A stretch of 64,000 bases of DNA from Oscillospiraceae bacterium (GCA_015067175.1 SVMX01000006.1:62001-126000), one strand, 5' to 3'; counted from the first letter of the stretch, positions 40,685 through 50,469 are shown. Translations and numbers: made by a program. Notes: a model not told the origin generated them from the letters alone.

Positions 40685-41503
40685 ATGACGATATATGTAG
40701 ATGTGCTCCTTGCCGTAAATCTGTACATAAACTACTTTCTTATAAGGGGCGCTGCGGTGCTTATGCGCCGCGAAATAAGCTCACGCCGATGTCTGATCGC
40801 AGCAGGTGCGGGCGCGGTTCTTGCGCTCGTTATACTGCTGCCTGAGCTTCCTTTTTGGCTATCTGCGATAATTAAAGCCGCGAGTGCTGCTGTCATTGTG
40901 CTTATTGCTTTCGGTAAGTCTAAGTTGCCTCAGCTTATTATAAATTTGCTGTGTTTTCTGGTGATAAGCTTTGTCTATGCAGGGCTTATGCTTGCGCTGT
41001 GGCTGTTTTTTGCACCGTTTGGTATGTATTACAGAAACGGTACGGCGTACTTCGATATACCTCTTACAGCTGTTGCGTTGTTCACAGCAGCGGGTTATGT
41101 AATAGTGCGTTTTTTGCGCTATATCTCCGATAGGAGAAGCATTGGCGCAATTACATTTGAAGTAAAAATAATCGCCGCTCAGGAGGTCGTACTTAAAGGC
41201 ATAGCGGACACAGGCAACGCGCTTTGCGATCCTTTCAGCGGCAAGGCTGTCATAATCTGCGAAGCTGACAAGATAGCGGCAATCGTCCCTGATGGCATTA
41301 AACACTATTTGAACGGCTCTACAGAGAATATTGACGGGATACGTCTTGTTCCGTGCCGAACTATTTCGGGCGAAACACTGCTGCCTGTTTTCTTTGCACA
41401 AGGTATAACAATAGGCGGAAAGCCAGTTGAAGCTGCTGTGGGTGTATGCTCAAAGCCAATTGGCACAGATTGTATATTTGACCCTAAATTAATTTCACTA
41501 TAG
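40685..41503 (+). CDS. spoIIGA: Sigma-E processing peptidase SpoIIGA
   Basis: A 272-aa protein: five transmembrane helices in the first 150 residues (IYVDVLLAVNLYINYFLI...), then an aspartic-protease-like domain with IADTGNALCDPFSGKAVII (about residues 174-192), the same DTGN-x-L-x-DP motif that carries the catalytic Asp in Bacillus. It cleaves the pro-sequence of sigma-E in the mother-cell membrane during asymmetric septation. AGCGGGGTGATGCT lies before the ATG. sigE follows by 12 bases, as in Bacillus. Confidence 0.94.
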   Translation: MTIYVDVLLAVNLYINYFLIRGAAVLMRREISSRRCLIAAGAGAVLALVILLPELPFWLSAIIKAASAAVIVLIAFGKSKLPQLIINLLCFLVISFVYAGLMLALWLFFAPFGMYYRNGTAYFDIPLTAVALFTAAGYVIVRFLRYISDRRSIGAITFEVKIIAAQEVVLKGIADTGNALCDPFSGKAVIICEADKIAAIVPDGIKHYLNGSTENIDGIRLVPCRTISGETLLPVFFAQGITIGGKPVEAAVGVCSKPIGTDCIFDPKLISL

Positions 41504-41515
41504 CGGAGGTTTGAA

Positions 41516-42244
41516 ATGAGAAAATACCTTAAACAGATATTGTACGAAGGGTTGTTTGCCTTTCTGCACTATTTTACGGAGGCAAGCGCCGACAACGTGC
41601 ATTATGTCAATGGCTCGGATACGCTTCCTCCTCCCCTGTCAGCCGAGGAGGAACAGGAAGCTTTTCATCTGCTTGAAACTGATTTCGAGGCGGCACGTGA
41701 CAAGCTTATCATACATAATCTGCGCCTTGTGGTGTATATTGCAAAGAAATTTGAAAGCACGGGTATAGGTCTTGAGGATCTTGTGTCGATAGGAACTATC
41801 GGGCTTATCAAAGCGGTAAATACGTTCAGTGTTCACAAAAACATAAAACTTGCGACCTATGCTTCGCGCTGCATTGAAAATGAGATATTGATGTATCTGC
41901 GTAAATCCAACCACTACAAAAACGAGGTTTCTATTGACGAGCCTCTCAATATCGACTGGGACGGCAATGAGCTTCTCCTTTCCGATGTTCTCGGCACTGA
42001 AACTGATTGTGTAAACGCACACCTTGACAGCGAGGTTGAGAAAAAACTGTTGCATGACGCGATCGATAAGCTGAGTGCTCGGGAAAAGCTTATCATGGAA
42101 ATGCGTTTTGGGTTGAACGGCAGAAAGGAGAAAACTCAAAAAGAGGTAGCCGATGAGATCGGTATATCTCAAAGCTATATCTCACGCCTTGAAAAGCGAA
42201 TTATTAAGCAGCTTCGCGACGAGCTTGAAAAGGTGTGCAGCTAG
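41516..42244 (+). CDS. sigE: Sporulation sigma factor SigE (pro-form)
   Basis: A 242-aa sigma-70-family factor, the first mother-cell sigma. The first ~28 residues form the membrane-binding pro-sequence ([20 protein letters not shown]), cut before [15 protein letters not shown] by SpoIIGA. Region 2 contains [17 protein letters not shown] and [40 protein letters not shown] is a hallmark of SigE; region 4 ends [22 protein letters not shown]. The stop codon lies in a CTAG that also provides the stop of the convergent sigG. Confidence 0.97.
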   Translation: MRKYLKQILYEGLFAFLHYFTEASADNVHYVNGSDTLPPPLSAEEEQEAFHLLETDFEAARDKLIIHNLRLVVYIAKKFESTGIGLEDLVSIGTIGLIKAVNTFSVHKNIKLATYASRCIENEILMYLRKSNHYKNEVSIDEPLNIDWDGNELLLSDVLGTETDCVNAHLDSEVEKKLLHDAIDKLSAREKLIMEMRFGLNGRKEKTQKEVADEIGISQSYISRLEKRIIKQLRDELEKVCS

Positions 42245-43011
42245 ATCCTGTTTTTTATCTTTTGCAGCGCGCCTTTCTCAAGACGTGACACCTGTGCCTG
42301 ACTTATCCCTATCTCCTTTGCGACCTCTACCTGTGTTTTTCCGCGGAAAAAGCGCAGTCCGAGAATACGTTTTTCACGCTGACCAAGCTGAAGCATTGCT
42401 TCTTTGAGGGATATTTCGTCCAGCCAATTGTCGTCATCGTTATGGTCGCCTATCTGGTCAAGAACGTAGATAGTGTCGCCCGATTCTGAAAAAACAGGCT
42501 CATAAAGCGAAATAGGTTCGCTTATGGCTTCAAGTGCAATTACGACCTCTTGTCGGCTGACGTCGATCTCTTTTGCGACTTGTTCGATAGTAGGCTCCTT
42601 GCCGAGCTTTACGGTAAGCTGTTCCTTTGCCTGCATTGCACGGTAAGCAAGATCGCGTATCGAGCGGCTGACGCGCACAGGTGCATTATCGCGCAGATAT
42701 CTTCTAAGCTCGCCTTGTATCATAGGCACAGCATAAGTCGAGAACTTTACAGGCTGAGTGATATCAAAATTGTCTATTGCTTTTATAAGTCCGATACATC
42801 CGACCTGAAACAGATCGTCCGCATTCTCTCCCCTACCCGAAAAACGCTGGATAACGCTGAGTACTAGACGCAGATTTCCGTTTATAAGCTCCTCTCGCGC
42901 CTGCATATCGCCTTGCTTCACTTTTTTCAGCAGAGCCATCTTCTCGGCTTCCTTAAGCACCTTTAGTTTTGAGGTGTTGACGCCGCTTATTTCAACTTTA
43001 TTATAATACAA
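42241..43011 (-). CDS. sigG: Sporulation sigma factor SigG (TTG start)
   Basis: A 256-aa forespore sigma factor. It begins [18 protein letters not shown], matching the Bacillus SigG start, with [19 protein letters not shown] and [19 protein letters not shown] in region 2, [17 protein letters not shown] in region 3 and [21 protein letters not shown] in region 4. The start is TTG at 43009-43011, seven bases after AGGAG; a frame six codons longer is open but would put the ribosome-binding site inside the coding region. The leader forms a long hairpin over that site. Unlike in Bacillus, it is convergent with sigE. Confidence 0.95.
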   Translation of the reverse strand: MYYNKVEISGVNTSKLKVLKEAEKMALLKKVKQGDMQAREELINGNLRLVLSVIQRFSGRGENADDLFQVGCIGLIKAIDNFDITQPVKFSTYAVPMIQGELRRYLRDNAPVRVSRSIRDLAYRAMQAKEQLTVKLGKEPTIEQVAKEIDVSRQEVVIALEAISEPISLYEPVFSESGDTIYVLDQIGDHNDDDNWLDEISLKEAMLQLGQREKRILGLRFFRGKTQVEVAKEIGISQAQVSRLEKGALQKIKNRI

Positions 43012-43070
43012 AAAACCACTCCTGAACAATAGACTTGATCGTACAAGTATTATTGTCCGTGAGTGGTTTT
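43012..43070 (-). promoter_or_regulatory. Long hairpin covering the sigG ribosome-binding site
   Basis: In the minus-strand RNA, AAAACCACTC (43061-43070) pairs with GAGTGGTTTT (43012-43021), GGACAATA pairs with TATTGTTC, and ACTTG pairs with CAAGT. The AGGAG of sigG is inside the stem. A run of Ts follows the stem, so it might also work as a terminator for the upstream DUF368 gene. Confidence 0.75.
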
Positions 43071-43086
43071 GTTATGCCTGAATTTT

Positions 43087-44241
43087 TTACTTTTCCTCTG
43101 TAGCGCCGCCAAGCTTATCTATCAAAACTGATGTCAATATGCCGACAAACAGCATCATAAAGCCATATCCTGTTTCAAGATTAAAGCCAAAGCCTGTCGG
43201 AAGTATTGCATATACAGAGCCTATCACAAGTCCCATGATGGCGCTGTACACCATAAGGCTGTATTTTTTCAAAAGCGTTGAAATCAGCTTAGCACCGAGG
43301 ATTATTCCCATAACAGCGCCTACTGCACATGGAATGATTATCATAATATCAAAGTTCTTGATAGCGGCGATAACAGTGGAATAAACGCCCAGCAGCATCA
43401 TGACGAAGCTGCCCGAAACACCAGGGATTATCATTGCTACAGCGGCAATGAAAAGCGCCGCGAGCATCGTTAGGAAAAATCCTATATCCATTGAATAGCT
43501 GACACCAAGCTCCATATTATCGGGAGTAAAGCTGTCTAAAGTTCTGTAGGATACTGTATACGAGCTGTGCGCGGGTATAACACTGTCAGACAAAGAAACG
43601 ATTCGGTTGCGGATATTGGGAACATCACCGCCGAACAGTTTTTTTATCTTATCGCCAATTGAATGATAAGAAGTATGCTCAGCGCCGCTGATTTCGTCTT
43701 TATACTCAAATCCGCTATCGGTATCTATGTCTATATACCAGCTTTCGATCTCTCTGTCGCTGTTATTGCTGATCGTGATATAGGTCGTGTCACCAACTAC
43801 CTCGGAAGTCATTGCATATGCCTCTCCCGTATTGGCGTTTTCAAGTATTGTAAGCCCTACAACAGCGGCAAGACCAATAACAAACGGCAAAATGCACAGA
43901 GGCTTTACCTTTTCGGTCTTTGTAGCAGTGCGCACGATAAGCGGGACGCTGCCGAGGATAAGTCCGATAAAGAACATATTCGTCTGAACTCCGAACTGTT
44001 CAAACAGCCATGTGATGATAAAAGCAAATCCGAGTATCCCTGAACCTGCGCCAATCGCAAAAGACAGCAAAAAGCCGAAGTTCTTCAGTATTGCTTTAAC
44101 TCCCGATATAGCTTCAGTGAGTTTGTCGTAAATACCGAATACCACAAGCATCGTGCCGCCGCTTACACCGGGAATAACGTTAGCAATGCCGAAAGCGAGA
44201 CCGCTGATGAAAAATTTTAGATACAATATGAATTTATTCAT
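43087..44241 (-). CDS. DUF368 membrane protein (PopT-like undecaprenyl phosphate translocase)
   Basis: A 384-aa polytopic protein. It opens with GLAFGIANVIPGVSGGTMLVVFGIYDKL, the DUF368 signature, and repeats the motif as IIPGVSGSFVMMLLGVYSTV near residue 270, reflecting the internal duplication. DUF368 members (PopT) have been shown to recycle undecaprenyl phosphate across the membrane. A ~100-residue non-membrane insert (about 145-245, YITISNNSDREIESWYIDID...) between helices is unusual. It lies just upstream of sigG, 9 bases after the ATPase-like gene. Confidence 0.88.
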   Translation of the reverse strand: MNKFILYLKFFISGLAFGIANVIPGVSGGTMLVVFGIYDKLTEAISGVKAILKNFGFLLSFAIGAGSGILGFAFIITWLFEQFGVQTNMFFIGLILGSVPLIVRTATKTEKVKPLCILPFVIGLAAVVGLTILENANTGEAYAMTSEVVGDTTYITISNNSDREIESWYIDIDTDSGFEYKDEISGAEHTSYHSIGDKIKKLFGGDVPNIRNRIVSLSDSVIPAHSSYTVSYRTLDSFTPDNMELGVSYSMDIGFFLTMLAALFIAAVAMIIPGVSGSFVMMLLGVYSTVIAAIKNFDIMIIIPCAVGAVMGIILGAKLISTLLKKYSLMVYSAIMGLVIGSVYAILPTGFGFNLETGYGFMMLFVGILTSVLIDKLGGATEEK

Positions 44242-44250
44242 TTTAGAACC

Positions 44251-46710
44251 TTATTTGAATTTAATTAGATATTTTACGATAGCGTAACCGATAATCGGGA
44301 TAATACCCGTTATTATCGAAATAAACATTGCAAGACCATCTATAGCGGTAAGACCGAACGCGCTGTTTATGAACGGAATGTATATCAGCAACAGCGGTAC
44401 AAGCATGACCGCGAGATAGCACCAAAGCGTTTTGTCGCGCGCGCTTATAATAGATTTTATCGGCGTTTTGAAAGATATACCCATCAATCCAAACAGACCA
44501 AAGCTTACGCAGAAAGAGATGAGTGAACAGCTTCTTGCAAAATCGGTATTTGCGCCGTTATACATAAACATATACGATGCAATGGAAACCGCTCCGCAAA
44601 GTAGTCCTATTATTAACGCATTCAATATAAAGAAATAGTTGATGCGCCTTTGTGCAACATAATTCGACGGCGGCATCTCTCCGTTCATGTCGTTCTTGTT
44701 GCCGACATAAGCAAGTGCCGCAAGCGGTATGAATATCATGGTAAGCAACGCAATCAACGGCGCGTTCAGCATGAGCCTTGTATCATCACCGAAAAGGTTA
44801 AGTATCATGAGAACAAGAAGTGCAGCGTATCCCGATATCATAACACTAACGCCACGCTTGATATTGCGGTGTATCTGACGAGCGGATGTTATCATATTTG
44901 CTATAGAGGCAAGGTTGTCGTCGTTCATGATTATGTCGGACGCCTCATAAGCGCTGCCCGCTGTATGCTGTGCTATCGTGATTCCCACATCAGCAAGCTC
45001 AAGTGCCTCAGCGTCGGTAGTTCTGGTACCCGTCATAGCCACGACTTCGCCTTGCTTTTTGAGGTTATCCAGTATATAAAGCTTTTGCTCAGGGGTAACT
45101 TTCGCATAAATATCGGCGTCAAAAGTCATCTCAGAGCCATATTTTACGGAATCGGATATCTGCTTGCCCGTTATCGTCTTGCCCGAAAGTCCTACCATCT
45201 TAGCGGTAGCTTCTGCAACATGAGGGCTATCCTCGGCAAGCATTACGACCTTTACGCCCGACATTCCGCAGGACTTGACAGAGCCTGTCACAGCGTCCCT
45301 TAACGGAGCGGAGAAAGCAACAAATCCTACAAAGGTGTAGGCAAAGCCTGCGGTAGCATCGCAATCGCGCTCTGCTGCGTCAGCACAAGCTATCGCCATA
45401 ACTCTGTAACCTGCGGCATAGTATTCGTGTTGCTTTTTTTGTACATTAAAGAGCTGATCTCCCTTGAACTTACAAAGCGGAAGTATCTGCTCGGGTGTGC
45501 CCTTGACGCAATAAAGCTTGGATTCTCCTACCTGCCACAGCGAGCCGCTGACTACGCCGTTATTTTCGGGTATTTTTTCTAAAAACGTATTATCGTTGTA
45601 TATCTCAGAGATGTTTTCATCGAAGAAGCCTGCTTTGACCATCAATGCACGCTCTGCTTCATCAGTTGTGTTTTTATCGCAGGCAAGCATTGCAACTTTG
45701 TACAAAAGCTCCTCGCTTTTGGTATAAACGCTTCTGACTTCAAGGTGATTCTTTGAGATAGCGCCCTGCTTTTCAATACAAAGAACAGAAACGGAATTCA
45801 GACTTTCCACATCGCACAGTGATTTAACCACAGCGGACCTCGATATCATATCGGTTGCGCCCTTTACATAGTAGAAGCGTATCACTGATGAAATGCCCGT
45901 GGGAATAAAGCACAATCCGAGTGTGATGCCTCTCAGTGCGGAATCTACAACAGTATTTCCGCCGAGCAGCCAGCATATGAGCGATATAAGCGTGATAACA
46001 GCTGCTATTGCAGAAGCAAATGGTACTATGTCACGAACGGCGCGCTCCATGCGAGTGTAGTAATGGTGATTATCGGTCTTCTCGCCTATCTTTTGGTAAT
46101 ACTTCGTGTCAACGCCCGTTGCGCTGACCTTGCATATTGCCATACCTGTAAGGATAGTCGTTCCGCTGTACACAAATGAACCGCTCAGTTCCGTTTTTGA
46201 CTCGGCGCCTGTAAACTTCATTACAGGTTTGTTTGAGCCTGTAAAAATACTCTCATCAGCGGACAGATCGCGCGCTTCCTGTATAAAAGCGTCGGCAGGA
46301 ACACGTTCTCCCGACTGCACCACAATGATATCCTCGGGAACGATAAATTCCTTTTCGATAAGCTCGAGCTTGCCGCTTCTGATAACGCGGAACCGCATAG
46401 CTGTTGATTCTTTTATATCAGACAGCTTTTTATCGGAAACAGTGCCGAAATATATCTCAGAAAAAGCATAGGCGGCATCTATAAGCAGAATTAATATTCC
46501 CGAAGCTATGTTGCTGCCGAACAGGCTCAGCACACCTGCGATAAACATGAGCAAAAATGATGGTGACAATATCACCTTGACAGGTGAAAAGGCCTCCGCC
46601 TTTTTCTCGCTCTTTGTGTATATATTATAGCCGTAAAGCTCGGTGTTCTTTTCTATATTGGATTCGGTCAGACCGTAATAATCGCCGCTGAAATTGAAAA
46701 ATCGTGCCAT
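44251..46710 (-). CDS. P-type ATPase homologue lacking catalytic motifs
   Basis: An 819-aa protein with P-type ATPase layout: actuator region, about ten helices, P and N domains. The key motifs are all altered: the phosphorylation loop is CIEKQGAIS (E313 in place of the Asp of DKTGT), the actuator loop is TGSN (157-160) instead of TGES, the membrane motif is IPTG (269-272) instead of PEGL, and the hinge reads MTGTRTTDAEAL instead of TGDGxNDAPAL. The KGTPE nucleotide-domain motif remains. The open frame is intact, so it is not a fresh pseudogene; a non-pumping role is inferred. Confidence 0.85.
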   Translation of the reverse strand: MARFFNFSGDYYGLTESNIEKNTELYGYNIYTKSEKKAEAFSPVKVILSPSFLLMFIAGVLSLFGSNIASGILILLIDAAYAFSEIYFGTVSDKKLSDIKESTAMRFRVIRSGKLELIEKEFIVPEDIIVVQSGERVPADAFIQEARDLSADESIFTGSNKPVMKFTGAESKTELSGSFVYSGTTILTGMAICKVSATGVDTKYYQKIGEKTDNHHYYTRMERAVRDIVPFASAIAAVITLISLICWLLGGNTVVDSALRGITLGLCFIPTGISSVIRFYYVKGATDMISRSAVVKSLCDVESLNSVSVLCIEKQGAISKNHLEVRSVYTKSEELLYKVAMLACDKNTTDEAERALMVKAGFFDENISEIYNDNTFLEKIPENNGVVSGSLWQVGESKLYCVKGTPEQILPLCKFKGDQLFNVQKKQHEYYAAGYRVMAIACADAAERDCDATAGFAYTFVGFVAFSAPLRDAVTGSVKSCGMSGVKVVMLAEDSPHVAEATAKMVGLSGKTITGKQISDSVKYGSEMTFDADIYAKVTPEQKLYILDNLKKQGEVVAMTGTRTTDAEALELADVGITIAQHTAGSAYEASDIIMNDDNLASIANMITSARQIHRNIKRGVSVMISGYAALLVLMILNLFGDDTRLMLNAPLIALLTMIFIPLAALAYVGNKNDMNGEMPPSNYVAQRRINYFFILNALIIGLLCGAVSIASYMFMYNGANTDFARSCSLISFCVSFGLFGLMGISFKTPIKSIISARDKTLWCYLAVMLVPLLLIYIPFINSAFGLTAIDGLAMFISIITGIIPIIGYAIVKYLIKFK

Positions 46711-46834
46711 TATTTACACCTTTCAAGTAACTGTTAAAAATTTACAATATAGAGATATCTATATATATTATTTTCTCACATTTTGCTGTAAAAATCAAGG
46801 GGTTTTTAAGAATAATTGACGAAAAGCAGAAAAA

Positions 46835-46859
46835 GACCGCGCAAATGAAATGCGCGGTC
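46835..46859 (-). terminator. Terminator of the ABC exporter operon
   Basis: GACCGCGCA (46835-46843) pairs with TGCGCGGTC (46851-46859); on the minus strand TTTTTCTGCTTTT follows. Confidence 0.88.
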
Positions 46860-46864
46860 AGGAT

Positions 46865-48634
46865 TTAAACGGATTGAGCTGTGTAAAGCTTGTAATAGTC
46901 GCCTTTTCTTGCCATAAGCTCGTCATGGGTTCCTGCTTCGGTGATACCCTTATTCGAGATATACATTATCCTGTCGCAGTTTCTGACAGTTGACAAACGG
47001 TGCGCTATAATGAAAGAGGTGCGGCCTTTAAGCAGATGATTGAGACCGTTTTGCAGATAACGCTCGGTCTTTGCGTCAATTGAGGAGGTCGCTTCATCAA
47101 GCACTAGTATCTTAGGGTCTGATACGATAGTTCTTGCAAAAGCAATAAGCTGTTTTTGTCCCTGTGAAAGACCTGCGCCGCGCTCGTTTACGACAGTATC
47201 ATAGCCGTCCTTTTGTGACATGATGTAGTCATCAATACCAACGATTTTGCAGGCTGCTCTCACTTGCTCGTCGGTCGCGTCAAGATTGCCGTACTTTATA
47301 TTGTCGCGTATCGTTCCGCTGAAAATAAAGCTGTCCTGAAGCATAATACCCATCTGTGAACGAAGAGATTTCAGTGTCACTTTGGAAATATCGCTGTTGT
47401 CGATGGAAACAGTGCCCGAATTTATGTTGTAGAATCGGGATATAAGGTTTACTATAGTAGTTTTTCCTGCGCCTGTAGGACCGACAAGGGCGATACTCTC
47501 GCCTGCTTTAACGTCAAAGCTCAGGTCTTCAAGGATATTTATGCCCTCATCATAGGCGAATGTTACGTTCTTAAAGTGAACATCACCCTTAATCTGAGGC
47601 ATTTCTTCTGCATTTTCGATATCATCGACTGTAACAGGCTCGTCCATCATTTCAAATATACGTTCGAGATAAGCAACTGCGTTTATGAAAGTGTTCATGA
47701 GGTTGGAAAGGTTCATAAGCGGCTGCCAGAAGCGCGCGGAATAATCCGTCATTGCAAGGATAGTACCAAGCGTTATCACATCTCCGAGGCAAAGCAGACC
47801 TACTCCGAAAATACCAGCTCTTACGATTATCGAGATTATGTCGGTCGTTGGCCATACAAGGTTTGAGTAGCTTACTGCCTTAATCCATGATTTTTTGTAT
47901 GCTTTTGCAAGCTTGTCGTTGATCTCGGCGTTCTCCTCCTCACGGGTGAATATCTGCGATATTTTTACGCCGACAATGCTTTCATGCAGATATGCGTTCA
48001 TGTTGGAGCTTTTGTTTGAAACCTGCTGCCAAGCCTTGCGCTGATGGTTCTTGATAGTAAGCATTACGATAGCGAATATGGGAAGTCCAGCCATGGTGAC
48101 CAATGCAAGCTGCCAGCAGACAAAGAACATGAATATCGTGATGAATATGAGGTTGAATATCTCAAGGATAAAGTTGATAAGACCGTTCGTCATGAGGTCT
48201 GAGATGGAGTTGATGTAGTTTATTATCCTTGTTAGTATCTTACCGTGAGGACGGCTGTCGTAATACTCAAAAGAAAGGCGCTGCATATGCTCAAACAGGT
48301 CTTTTCTTATGTCATAAACGATGTCCTGTCCTACCTGCGTCATCATTTTTGAGCGCAGCTTCGAGAAAACTACGCTGATAACGATACAGGAAAGCACGCC
48401 AAGACCGCTTAAAAGAAGCTGAGGTATAGTGTCGGTGCTGCTCATGTAGTTATCTATAGCATTCTGAACGATAAGCGGAGAAAGCAGACCTATAATAACA
48501 GCAACCGCACTGAGGGAAAGCGACAGCGCAACCTTTTTCTTGTAACGTCCGACGTAAATCAGCGCACGCTTTAAATGCCGTATGTCAAATGGTGTTTCCA
48601 GCGTTTCATCGACATCAAATTTGTTTCTAGCCAC
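46865..48634 (-). CDS. ABC exporter half-transporter, subunit 2 (canonical Walker B)
   Basis: A 589-aa protein with a six-helix membrane domain (about 1-330) and an ATPase domain: Walker A GPTGAGKTT (about 381), signature LSQGQKQL (Gln in place of the second-last Gly of LSGGQ), Walker B ILVLDEATSSID with the catalytic Glu, and switch HRLSTVRN. Together with the upstream partner it should form a heterodimeric multidrug or peptide exporter in the cytoplasmic membrane. The mixed motifs fit one intact ATP site made from this Walker B and the partner's LSGGQ. Confidence 0.92.
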   Translation of the reverse strand: MARNKFDVDETLETPFDIRHLKRALIYVGRYKKKVALSLSLSAVAVIIGLLSPLIVQNAIDNYMSSTDTIPQLLLSGLGVLSCIVISVVFSKLRSKMMTQVGQDIVYDIRKDLFEHMQRLSFEYYDSRPHGKILTRIINYINSISDLMTNGLINFILEIFNLIFITIFMFFVCWQLALVTMAGLPIFAIVMLTIKNHQRKAWQQVSNKSSNMNAYLHESIVGVKISQIFTREEENAEINDKLAKAYKKSWIKAVSYSNLVWPTTDIISIIVRAGIFGVGLLCLGDVITLGTILAMTDYSARFWQPLMNLSNLMNTFINAVAYLERIFEMMDEPVTVDDIENAEEMPQIKGDVHFKNVTFAYDEGINILEDLSFDVKAGESIALVGPTGAGKTTIVNLISRFYNINSGTVSIDNSDISKVTLKSLRSQMGIMLQDSFIFSGTIRDNIKYGNLDATDEQVRAACKIVGIDDYIMSQKDGYDTVVNERGAGLSQGQKQLIAFARTIVSDPKILVLDEATSSIDAKTERYLQNGLNHLLKGRTSFIIAHRLSTVRNCDRIMYISNKGITEAGTHDELMARKGDYYKLYTAQSV

Positions 48635-48646
48635 TTTTCTCCCTCC

Positions 48647-50386
48647 TTACTTCTGAAGCTCATATACCTCACGATAGTAGCCGTTTTGTGTTATCAGCTC
48701 ATCATGAGTGCCCTGTTCAAGTATCTTGCCGTCTTTGATAACGATTATCTTATCCGCATTGCGCGAAGTCGAAATTCTCTGTGCAACGATAATTTTCGTA
48801 CACTGGAAATCCAAAGAATTGAGTGCATCTTGAATGTGTTTTTCTGTTTCAAGGTCAACAGCGGAGGTCGTGTCGTCAAGTATCAGTATCGCAGGCTTTA
48901 CTGCAAGCGCTCTCGCAAGCGAGATACGCTGCTTCTGTCCGCCCGAAAGACCAACACCGCGCTCACCGACAATTGTGTTGTAGCCATCACTGAGTCTTTG
49001 GATAAATCCGTCTGCATCAGCTGCCTTTGCGTATTTCTGAACATCTTCCTCTGACATTGAGGTATCGCCGAAGCAGATGTTGCCGTCGATGGTATCGGAA
49101 TAGAGCAGCACGTCCTGCGTTGCGACGCCGATATTACCGCGAAGCTGTTCAAGCTTCAAGTTTGTTACATTTATGCCGTCGACCTTTACAGCACCCGACT
49201 CAACATCATAAATACGCGGTATAAGGTCAATGAGGGTCGTTTTACCGGAGCCTGTTTCGCCCATTATAACGACAGTTTCGCCGGGGTTTACCTCAAATGA
49301 AACATCGTCAAGCACCTTTGTTTTTCCATAGGAAAAGCTTACATGCTCAAATTCTACCCTGCCCTCAAAGCGCTCGGGCTTGTCAACAGCGTCGCTGCGA
49401 GTGAGGATACGCGGACTGCCGTAGTATACCTCGATTATCTTGTTAGCAGAGGCCGTAAAGCGCTGGAGGTCGTTTACTATGTTTCCGAGTGTACGCATGG
49501 GGTTTGACAGCGTCCATATAAGTCCCGAGAAAGCAGTGTATTCACCGAAGCTTATCCTACCGCCGATTACGAACAGACCGCCGCAAACAAGCATTACAAC
49601 GGAAAGAGCCTGTGCGGTTATCTCAAGATACGGGAAAAATTTGAGCCACATAAAGGCTGCGTTTTTGTTTGCGGTACTATAAGCCTTGCTACACTCATCG
49701 AAGCGCTTCATTTCATGATCCTCGCGAGCGAATGCCTTGATAACGCGGTTACCCGAGATGTTCTCCTCCGCTGCTGTATTCATGATAGAAAGACGTTCAC
49801 GAAGCTCAACATACATAGGGCCTACCCTGCGCTTGAAAAGCCATGTAATAAACATGATTACAGGAGTAAGAGCGATAAGGCACAGCGCCATTAGCCAATC
49901 TATAGAAAAGAAGAATATAAGCGAAACCGAGAACAGCACAACGCACTCAAGCATGGTTTTGATTATCCATGCAACGGAGTGGCGGACCATTTCAAGGTCG
50001 CCTGTCACGCGCGTCATGATGTCGCCTGTGCGATAGATGTTGTAGAACGCTGCGTCCTGCTTTTCGATATTGTCAAAAAGCACCTTACGCACGTTATAGA
50101 TAAGCTTTTGCGATGAGTGCTCATACATAAGGTTGCCGCTGTATTGCAGAATACCTCTGAGCAGCGTAAATCCGACCATTGCAAAAAGCATTGCAATAAG
50201 CGTGTCAGAGTGGTTTTGCAGATTTTCAGCCGCATTTTCGTTTACGATAAATGTGTCGGTTATCTGCTGTGTGAAATACGGCGTCAGAATGTACATCGAC
50301 TGACAGATCAGCGTGATGAACAAAGCGACGATGTATATGCCTCGGCAGCCTTTCATGTTCTTCCAAAGCCATCTGAACAGAAACAT
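48647..50386 (-). CDS. ABC exporter half-transporter, subunit 1 (degenerate Walker B)
   Basis: A 579-aa half-transporter: membrane domain about 1-315, Walker A GETGSGKTT (about 365), canonical signature LSGGQKQR, Walker B ILILDDTTSAVD with Asp instead of the catalytic Glu, and Gln replacing the switch His (AQRISTS). These are the marks of the subunit that carries the degenerate site in heterodimeric exporters (TM287/288, BmrCD, LmrCD types). It is the first gene of the pair, 12 bases upstream of subunit 2, behind a promoter and inverted repeat. Confidence 0.92.
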   Translation of the reverse strand: MFLFRWLWKNMKGCRGIYIVALFITLICQSMYILTPYFTQQITDTFIVNENAAENLQNHSDTLIAMLFAMVGFTLLRGILQYSGNLMYEHSSQKLIYNVRKVLFDNIEKQDAAFYNIYRTGDIMTRVTGDLEMVRHSVAWIIKTMLECVVLFSVSLIFFFSIDWLMALCLIALTPVIMFITWLFKRRVGPMYVELRERLSIMNTAAEENISGNRVIKAFAREDHEMKRFDECSKAYSTANKNAAFMWLKFFPYLEITAQALSVVMLVCGGLFVIGGRISFGEYTAFSGLIWTLSNPMRTLGNIVNDLQRFTASANKIIEVYYGSPRILTRSDAVDKPERFEGRVEFEHVSFSYGKTKVLDDVSFEVNPGETVVIMGETGSGKTTLIDLIPRIYDVESGAVKVDGINVTNLKLEQLRGNIGVATQDVLLYSDTIDGNICFGDTSMSEEDVQKYAKAADADGFIQRLSDGYNTIVGERGVGLSGGQKQRISLARALAVKPAILILDDTTSAVDLETEKHIQDALNSLDFQCTKIIVAQRISTSRNADKIIVIKDGKILEQGTHDELITQNGYYREVYELQK

Positions 50387-50435
50387 GTCTTCCCCTCTTT
50401 CTTCTTGTAAACGTTTTCTTAATCTTCCTTAAATC

Positions 50436-50469
50436 AAGTGCTGCACAGAAATATTGTTGTACAGCACTT
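50436..50469. promoter_or_regulatory. 12-bp inverted repeat in the ABC exporter leader
   Basis: AAGTGCTGCACA (50436-50447) and TGTACAGCACTT (50458-50469), one mismatch, 10-base loop. It lies just downstream of the promoter, so it may be an operator or an RNA hairpin. Confidence 0.6.
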
